Assembly: GCA_036496265.1 (NCBI GenBank) | Contig: DASXLL010000345.1 | Coordinates: 1-11,761 of the forward strand | DNA length: 11,761 bases | Origin: CAYLLN01 sp036496265 | Lineage (GTDB): Bacteria; Planctomycetota; Planctomycetia; Pirellulales; Pirellulaceae | Direction of reading: 5' to 3' | In this document: positions 6,831-11,761 of the stretch, piece after piece | Numbering within the stretch: position 1 is the first letter of the stretch | Layout of the letters: each line of letters opens with the position of its first letter | Made by a program: the position numbers and the translations under genes | Notes under the pieces: generated by a model | The model's input: the letters and a program-made list of their open reading frames with translations, nothing else | The model's database searches: none | Told to the model about the DNA's origin: nothing

Positions 6831-8264
6831 ATGCAACCCATGACCACTCTTCATATTGACCCGGCTCTCCTGAGCGGCGCGCGCCGTTGGGCACTCTTTG
6901 TCCTTGGCCTCGCCATGTCGCTGGGCCACGGCTCGCTTCGCTCCGTCCATGCCGCGTCGGACCGACACGTCGTCATCGTGTGCATCGATGGATTTGCCGG
7001 CTACTTGCTCAACGATCCCAAGGCCCCGGTTCCCACCGTGCGAAAGCTGGCTAAAGCCGGCGCGGTGGCCGAGGGAGGAATGAAAGTTGTCAATCCTTCC
7101 ATCACCTGGCCCAACCATACCACGCTCGTTACCGGCGTACGCCCGGAAAAACACGGCGTGCTGGCAAATGGGGTCTTGGTCCGCGGAGCGCCGGGAATTC
7201 CGACGCACGTAGATCCCAAAAAAGACCAAAAGGATTTGGTGCGCGTGCCAACGTTGTTCGACATGGCTCACGCGCAGGGCCTGACGACGGCCGAGGTCAA
7301 TTGGCCCTGCACCCGCGGCTCGTCTTCGCTCGACGACAGCCTCCCGGACGTCCCAGACCAAATTACGCACATGACTCCGCGGCTGCGCGACGAGCTAATC
7401 ACGCTGGGCGTGTTGACCGATGCAACAGATAAATCCTTCGCCGCCAATAGCGCGGTTGGCAAGGACCTGATCTGGACCGAAACGGCGCGCCACATCATTC
7501 AGAAGCGCAAGCCGAACCTGCTCGTCCTGCATCTGCTCAACTGCGACTCCACACAGCATGCGGAAGGGCCGCAATCGCCGCCCGGCTACACGGCCAACGC
7601 CTATGCCGACATGTGCCTGGCTCGCGTGGTGGAGGCGATCGACGAGGCGGGCATTCGTGACCAAACAACGGTGCTGGTTGTCGCCGATCACGGTTTCACG
7701 CTCACTCCCAAAGCCATTCGACCGAACGTGTTGCTCCGGCAAAACGGCCTGCTCAAAGTTGGAACCGGCGGCAAAATTGCCGATGCGCGCGTGCATGTCG
7801 TGCCCGAAGGAGGCATCGGCTTGGTTTATTGCACCGATCCCGCCACGGCTGCCTCCGACGCCAAGCGAGTGCAACAACTGCTCGCTGGCCAGGAGGGCGT
7901 AGCCAGTGTGCTGCCGCCGGAACAATTCGCCGAACATGGCGTGCCGCATCCACGGGAATATTCGCAGTCGCCCGATTTGATCCTCGTCGCAAAAGACGGC
8001 TACGGCGTCTCAAGTTCCGCGGAAGGGGAGACTTTCGTCGCACCGGGAACTGATGCCAAGGTCTCCGCCGGCTCCCACGGCTTTATCTCGACCGAGCGCA
8101 AGATGAACGCCGTCTGTGTGCTCTCCGGCGCAGGCATCCGTCCCGGCGTTCACCTGCACGGCGTCGAGAACGTTGACATTGCGCCGACAGTCGCTCGCCT
8201 GCTGGGCTTGAATGAGTTCACCGCTGACGGCCACATCTTGCAGGACGCGCTGGCGAGGCAGTAA
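6831..8264 (+). CDS. Alkaline phosphatase superfamily (NPP-type) phosphodiesterase, exported
   Basis: 477 residues. The metal and nucleophile set of the nucleotide pyrophosphatase/phosphodiesterase branch is complete: Asp53 in VIVCIDGF, the nucleophile Thr92 in PSITWPNHTTLVTG, Asp239 and His243 in NCDSTQHAEGP, Asp286-His287 in VVADHGF, and His416 in AGSHGF. These residues normally bind two zinc ions and hydrolyse phosphate mono- or diesters; the substrate cannot be told from sequence. A Sec signal is visible: RR at 18-19, a hydrophobic core at 20-31 and probable cleavage near VHA/AS (41/42). The enzyme is therefore expected outside the cytoplasm. ATG 6831 and ATG 6840 are both possible; neither has a strong ribosome-binding site, and the signal peptide is the same either way. 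The 54-base gap after the calpain gene fits co-transcription. Confidence 0.9.
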   Translation: MQPMTTLHIDPALLSGARRWALFVLGLAMSLGHGSLRSVHAASDRHVVIVCIDGFAGYLLNDPKAPVPTVRKLAKAGAVAEGGMKVVNPSITWPNHTTLVTGVRPEKHGVLANGVLVRGAPGIPTHVDPKKDQKDLVRVPTLFDMAHAQGLTTAEVNWPCTRGSSSLDDSLPDVPDQITHMTPRLRDELITLGVLTDATDKSFAANSAVGKDLIWTETARHIIQKRKPNLLVLHLLNCDSTQHAEGPQSPPGYTANAYADMCLARVVEAIDEAGIRDQTTVLVVADHGFTLTPKAIRPNVLLRQNGLLKVGTGGKIADARVHVVPEGGIGLVYCTDPATAASDAKRVQQLLAGQEGVASVLPPEQFAEHGVPHPREYSQSPDLILVAKDGYGVSSSAEGETFVAPGTDAKVSAGSHGFISTERKMNAVCVLSGAGIRPGVHLHGVENVDIAPTVARLLGLNEFTADGHILQDALARQ

Positions 8265-8309
8265 ACCCAGGCCCCGATGCGGACAGCGCGGCTGGCTTGT
8301 TCGTCGATT

Positions 8310-8347
8310 ATGACGCTGCCATACTGCTGCCGAGCAGCTCTCGTCAT
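8310..8347. repeat. Compound hairpin in the leader of the DUF3352-like gene
   Basis: ATGACG (8310-8315) pairs with CGTCAT (8342-8347). Inside it CTGCT (8324-8328) pairs with AGCAG (8333-8337) around GCCG. It lies in the 109-base gap, 26 bases before the next ATG, and could influence translation or mRNA stability. There is no T tract. Arms this short can arise by chance. Confidence 0.25.
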
Positions 8348-8373
8348 CTGATTCTTCTGCAAGGCGATTCTCT

Positions 8374-10224
8374 ATGCCAGTCTTCGCCCCAGCCATCTCC
8401 CTAAGCGCCATTCTGTTTTCATTTTTGGGCACGGGTCTTCCCGTGGGCATGCCGCCCGACAAAGAAGACGCAATCATGGCTCATGTTGCGCCCGACGATT
8501 GTGTCCTTTATGCAAGCTGGTCTGCGGCCGCCAAGCCCAGCCTTAGTAGTGCCAACCAAACCGAGCAGTTGCTTGCCGAACCGGAGATTCAAGCCTTTGC
8601 GTCCGCCCTTTACGGCAATCTGCTTTCTGCCGCCGCCGCTGCCGGCAAAAAGGGCGGCATGACGCCAGAACAGGTCGAAAAAAACAGCAAAACTGCGTCA
8701 CTCTGGATTAGCACGCTCTTCAATCGTTCCGGCGCACTCTATGTCTCACGACTGGTGCCGCGCGGCCAACGGCTCGACGTGCAAGCGGCCGCGATCATCA
8801 AGGCGAATGAAACCTCGGCCGATCTCGAACGCTCATTTACGGAGCTGGTGAAAGATCGTGGTCTCGATGTCTCGGAGGCGATGCTCGCCGGACGCAAGTT
8901 CAACAAGATCGCGATCCCAGGTGCCCCACCGACCGATCTCGTGTGGTCGTCGGGCAATGGATTTTTCCTAATCGGCATCGGACCGGGAGCGATGGAAGAG
9001 ATGAGCGCCCGCATTCGCGCCAAGAAGGAGCCCGCTTGGCTCACGCAGCTCAAGGTGAATCTGCCCGTCGAACGCCGCTCAACGATCACCTTCATTAACA
9101 TTCAGCGGCTGTTGGCAGACTTTCTGCCTCTCGGCGGACCGAAAGCTGACCAAGCGATCACCGCGTTAGGCCTTAAGCAGCTCACGTCCTTTCAGGCAGT
9201 GACCGGGCTCGATAAAACCCGAATGGTCGCCCGCTCGTTGCTGACGATCGAAGGGCAGCCCAAGGGCTTGCTCACGCTCCTCGACGACAAAGGGTTCTCG
9301 GCCACAAACCTCGCGCACATTCCCAGTGATTCATTGACCGCGATGGCTTTTTCCTTGGACTTGCGCAAAGTCGTCGATTTGGTGACCGCCTCACTTGCCG
9401 ACATCGATCCTCAAGCTGGACAACAGGCCAAGCAATCGCTGGCCCTCGTCCAGGCGACGCTCGGCACAAGCCTTCCCGAGGCCCTCAGCGCATTGGGAAC
9501 GCACTGGACGCTGCACACCCCGCCGGACGTCGGCGTTGGCGCTGTGATTGTCGCCGAAGTCCGTGACAAAAATCGCTTGGCAACGATCGAAAAGACTCTG
9601 CTCTCGCGACTGGTCAATCAGGCCGGCGAAATTCCCAACGTCGGTCGAATCACGCGTTCGACAATCGCCGGCCAGCCGGTTAGCAGCCTGACACCGCGCA
9701 CGCCTCTTCCTGTCGCGCCTTCCTGGTGCCTGACCGAGAAACGATTGATCCTGGCGTCCAATCCCCAAGCGGTGAAGTCGATTCTCTCACGCCAACCGAC
9801 CGATAAATCTCTGGCCGAAGTGCCTGAAATTGCGTCCCCGCTCCTCACCGCCAGCCTGGTTGGCGCCAACGGCCCCTTGGCTCTTACCTACTACGATACT
9901 CCCCGTAGCTTCGCCGCCATGTATGCCCAGACCAACGCGTTGCTTCCGGTATTGAACTCCTCGGCCGAGAAGTCAGGCATATCCTTCCATCTCGAGCCCG
10001 GCCAGCTACCAAGCCAGCGCACAATCAGCCAGCACCTGCGGCCCAGCGTCTCGATCGTGCGCCGGACCGACAAAGGGCTCGAGTTTGAATCCCGAAAAAC
10101 GTACCCCGGCCTCAGCACCAATCCAGCGACGATCGGAGTCGCCGTCGCATTGTTGCTGCCCGCAGTGCAAGCCGCACGCGACGCAGCCAAACGACAGGCA
10201 TCGCAATCCAGCGCAAGCAAATGA
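8374..10224 (+). CDS. Exported DUF3352-like protein with pilin-like C-terminal motif
   Basis: 616 residues with no recognisable enzyme motif. The N-terminus (about 1-25) is a hydrophobic leader. The body alternates segments such as PSDSLTAMAFSLDLRKVVDLV and TEKRLILASNPQAVKSIL, a layout seen in DUF3352-type planctomycete proteins; this placement is tentative. The C-terminus (587-607) is a hydrophobic stretch reading IGVAVALLLPAVQAARDAAK. That closely resembles the helix normally found at the N-terminus of planctomycete DUF1559 pseudopilin-like proteins (LLPAVQAAREAAR). Here it is followed by only nine residues, so it may anchor the C-terminus in the membrane. The start at ATG 8374 is supported by AAGGCG at 8361-8366 with a 7-base spacing and by the leader. 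Function is unknown. The gene lies in the same direction as the calpain and phosphodiesterase genes. Confidence 0.8.
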   Translation: MPVFAPAISLSAILFSFLGTGLPVGMPPDKEDAIMAHVAPDDCVLYASWSAAAKPSLSSANQTEQLLAEPEIQAFASALYGNLLSAAAAAGKKGGMTPEQVEKNSKTASLWISTLFNRSGALYVSRLVPRGQRLDVQAAAIIKANETSADLERSFTELVKDRGLDVSEAMLAGRKFNKIAIPGAPPTDLVWSSGNGFFLIGIGPGAMEEMSARIRAKKEPAWLTQLKVNLPVERRSTITFINIQRLLADFLPLGGPKADQAITALGLKQLTSFQAVTGLDKTRMVARSLLTIEGQPKGLLTLLDDKGFSATNLAHIPSDSLTAMAFSLDLRKVVDLVTASLADIDPQAGQQAKQSLALVQATLGTSLPEALSALGTHWTLHTPPDVGVGAVIVAEVRDKNRLATIEKTLLSRLVNQAGEIPNVGRITRSTIAGQPVSSLTPRTPLPVAPSWCLTEKRLILASNPQAVKSILSRQPTDKSLAEVPEIASPLLTASLVGANGPLALTYYDTPRSFAAMYAQTNALLPVLNSSAEKSGISFHLEPGQLPSQRTISQHLRPSVSIVRRTDKGLEFESRKTYPGLSTNPATIGVAVALLLPAVQAARDAAKRQASQSSASK

Positions 10225-10329
10225 TGCCCGCGGCGCGCAAGTCATGGCTTGCTCAAGGGCTTCTCGAGCACGTGGGCGAAAGTAGAACGATAAGGCCGGT
10301 CTTGAAAGATGAATGAATTCCGAGACGTC

Positions 10330-10357
10330 TTGAATTCGACGACTATTACGGAATACT
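10330..10357 (+). promoter_or_regulatory. Candidate sigma-70-like promoter for the hydroxylase gene
   Basis: TTGAAT (10330-10335) and AATACT (10352-10357) are separated by 16 bases, each matching four of six consensus positions. They lie in the 187-base gap upstream of ATG 10412, giving a leader of about 50 bases. No other element was recognised in that gap. Confidence 0.25.
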
Positions 10358-10411
10358 GCGGGCTGGCATCGTTTTTGCGTCAGACATGGCTGCGAGAAGT
10401 GAGGCAGCCGT

Positions 10412-11287
10412 ATGTTGGTCATCGAGTTTACAGCTTTTTTCCTCGTCATCTTGATTCTGGGCTATTTGGTTCCTGCTGGCAAATATTATTACTGGTACTA
10501 CGTCCGCGAAAACAAACGGAAGGAAGAACTTCGGATTCAGCAGCGTCGCCCTGGGGAAAACGAAGTTTGGCGCGAAGTCAGAATGTCGCTGGTGTCCGTC
10601 TTGATTTTCGCTGTGTTGGCAACCGTAGTTTTCCAATTCTACAAGGCGGGCAGAACCAGCATTTATTGGCGCCTTCGAGACTATCCACTCTGGTATCTTC
10701 CGGTGAGCGTCTTCCTATGCATGGTTCTGCACGACACTTATTTTTACTGGACGCATCGCTTCATGCACTGGCGGCCGGTTTTCAAATACTTTCATCTAGC
10801 CCATCATCGTTCTATCGCACCAACGCCTTGGGCCATTTACGCATTCGATCCGCTCGAAGCGGTGACTCAATTCATCGGCATCATGCTGCTGGTCACCTTT
10901 TTGCCGCTGCATCCGCTCATTTTGCTCGCATTTTTAAGTTACGACACTTTGGTTAACACAGCCGGCCATACCGGTTACGAAATGGTTCCCAAGCCGGTTT
11001 CGCAGCATTGGTTTTTCAAGTACTTCAACACCGTCACGCATCACGACTCGCATCATACGAACACGCGCGTGAATTACGGTTCGTTTTTGAACCTGTGGGA
11101 CCGCTGGATGGGGACTTTTGAAAACAATGTTACCCCCGCGACAGCCAAAGCGACCACTCGTAGTAGCGCAGTACGCGAGCGCAATCCCAACGCTCCATTT
11201 CTCCCGGATCAGCGCGCCGTTCCTTCTTTGCCACAGGCCTCGCGCAGCATTCGATCAGAAACACAGCCGAGAAGTTCCGCGCCCTAG
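10412..11287 (+). CDS. Fatty acid hydroxylase/sterol desaturase family membrane enzyme
   Basis: 291 residues. All histidine boxes of the family's di-iron site are present: HDTYFYWTHRFMH (His107, 115, 119), HLAHHRS (His128, 131, 132), AGHTGYE (His186) and THHDSHH (His210, 211, 214, 215). Membrane helices are seen at about 3-22, 59-76, 92-108 and 150-180, placing the enzyme in a membrane. Members of this family hydroxylate or desaturate fatty acids, sterols or carotenoids using oxygen; the substrate here cannot be told. ATG 10412 is preceded by GAGG at 10401-10404 with a 7-base spacing, which supports the start. After LWDRWMGTF, where many members end or continue with a conserved tail, there are about 55 residues of Ser/Pro/Arg-rich low-complexity sequence. 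The coding sequence is visibly more T-rich than the first half of the window. Confidence 0.9.
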   Translation: MLVIEFTAFFLVILILGYLVPAGKYYYWYYVRENKRKEELRIQQRRPGENEVWREVRMSLVSVLIFAVLATVVFQFYKAGRTSIYWRLRDYPLWYLPVSVFLCMVLHDTYFYWTHRFMHWRPVFKYFHLAHHRSIAPTPWAIYAFDPLEAVTQFIGIMLLVTFLPLHPLILLAFLSYDTLVNTAGHTGYEMVPKPVSQHWFFKYFNTVTHHDSHHTNTRVNYGSFLNLWDRWMGTFENNVTPATAKATTRSSAVRERNPNAPFLPDQRAVPSLPQASRSIRSETQPRSSAP

Positions 11288-11302
11288 TGCCGATGCGGTT
11301 GA

Positions 11303-11761
11303 CTAGACGCTCTCAGATACCGTGACCAGTTCCTTGGCATTAAGCACGTCTTTTTGCTGAGCCGCGTGCCGTCCATAGAAGAACGCTAGCGCCCAATGGA
11401 AGAATCGCGGAAAGTACCGTTTGATACGCACGCACAAACGCGCCCGCGCTCCGGTAATTACGTATAGCTTCCGCTTCCGCACGCCGCGCCAGGCTTGTTC
11501 GGCGACAAATTCCGAGGTCAGATTGCTCCACTGCATCCAATATTGGCCGTCCTGGCGAAGCTGTTCGTTTTGGAAGCGGCCCCCTTTTAGCAAATTCGTC
11601 GGCACAAAGCCTGGGCAGCACACCGTGGCGCCAATCTTGAACGGCTTCAATTCTCCGTACATAGTTTCGGTCAGCGATACCACGGCCGACTTCGAAGCAC
11701 AATAAGCACCGGTCGTCGGCACCGCGGTATAGGCTGCCAGCGACGAAACATTCAAAATGCT
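11303..11761 (-). CDS. Short-chain dehydrogenase/reductase (SDR), 5' truncated by window edge
   Basis: The minus-strand frame is open to the window edge and ends at the stop complementary to 11303-11305, giving 152 visible codons. The first visible residues are SILNVSSLAAYTAVP, the SDR segment carrying the catalytic Ser. YCASK follows, holding the catalytic Tyr and Lys, then CCPGFVPTNL, the PG motif after the active site. The N-terminal NAD(P)-binding glycine motif lies outside the window, and the TTG at 11755-11753 is internal. The C-terminal part is basic then aromatic (RIKRYFPRFFHWALAFFYGR), suggesting membrane association. The substrate is unknown. The gene converges on the hydroxylase gene with 15 bases between stop codons, so the two are not one operon. 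Confidence 0.88.
   Translation of the reverse strand, partial: SILNVSSLAAYTAVPTTGAYCASKSAVVSLTETMYGELKPFKIGATVCCPGFVPTNLLKGGRFQNEQLRQDGQYWMQWSNLTSEFVAEQAWRGVRKRKLYVITGARARLCVRIKRYFPRFFHWALAFFYGRHAAQQKDVLNAKELVTVSESV

Noticed and set aside
6576..7370. Minus-strand open frame of 264 codons
   Set aside because: It lies antisense to the calpain end and the phosphodiesterase start, both of which have complete active-site motifs; the antisense product is arginine-rich and pattern-free.
10309..10956. Open frame of 215 codons overlapping the hydroxylase
   Set aside because: The overlapping frame from 10412 carries all histidine boxes and a ribosome-binding site; this one resembles nothing.
11284..11306. 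CTAGT/ACTAG inverted repeat spanning the two convergent stop codons
   Set aside because: A 5-bp stem with a 13-base loop is too weak for a bidirectional terminator and partly follows from both genes ending in TAG.
1..11761. CRISPR array, toxin-antitoxin pair, prophage or defence island
   Set aside because: No regularly spaced repeats, integrase, transposase, nuclease-helicase or small paired genes were seen on either strand.

Overview
The window looks like chromosomal DNA from a planctomycete, most likely of the Pirellulales type. Four things point there: a tandem DUF1800/DUF1501 pair, a long secreted-type protein built from carboxypeptidase-regulatory-like (CnaB/transthyretin-like) modules, the pilin-like tail motif LLPAVQAARDAAKR, and dispersed palindromic repeats that I associate with planctomycete genomes (CCGAAGCGTAAGCGAGG, GGTGGGCtgtGCCCACC, CCACGGGG-loop-CCCCGTGG). 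Coding is dense and GC-rich, and runs on the + strand except for the last gene. No rRNA, tRNA, CRISPR array, insertion sequence or phage gene was recognised.

Layout. (1) 1-2572: the 3' part of a large multi-module carboxypeptidase-regulatory-like protein, open at the left edge. (2) 2573-2922: a 350-base gap holding two inverted repeats. (3) 2923-4228: a DUF1800 gene split by a one-base insertion in a T run at 3455-3459, followed 43 bases later by its usual partner, a DUF1501 gene (4272-5471) with a twin-arginine-like leader. (4) 5610-6776: a secreted calpain-like (C2) cysteine peptidase with an N-terminal EF-hand and a complete Cys/His/Asn triad. (5) 6831-8264: a secreted alkaline-phosphatase-superfamily (NPP-type) phosphodiesterase. 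(6) 8374-10224: an exported DUF3352-like protein of unknown function ending in a pilin-like hydrophobic motif. (7) 10412-11287: a membrane fatty-acid hydroxylase/sterol-desaturase family enzyme, convergent with (8) 11303-11761, the 3' part of a short-chain dehydrogenase/reductase that runs off the right edge.

How they fit together. DUF1800 and DUF1501 probably form one transcription unit of exported proteins. The calpain, phosphodiesterase and DUF3352-like genes are co-directional with short gaps (54 and 109 bases). All three carry export signals, so this part of the window is mostly cell-envelope or periplasmic. The desaturase and the reductase suggest lipid metabolism, but they converge and are not one operon.

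I did not find a convincing new multi-gene system. The most interesting signals are short palindromic repeats inserted in frame inside two protein-coding genes, the frameshifted DUF1800 gene, and the EF-hand calpain.
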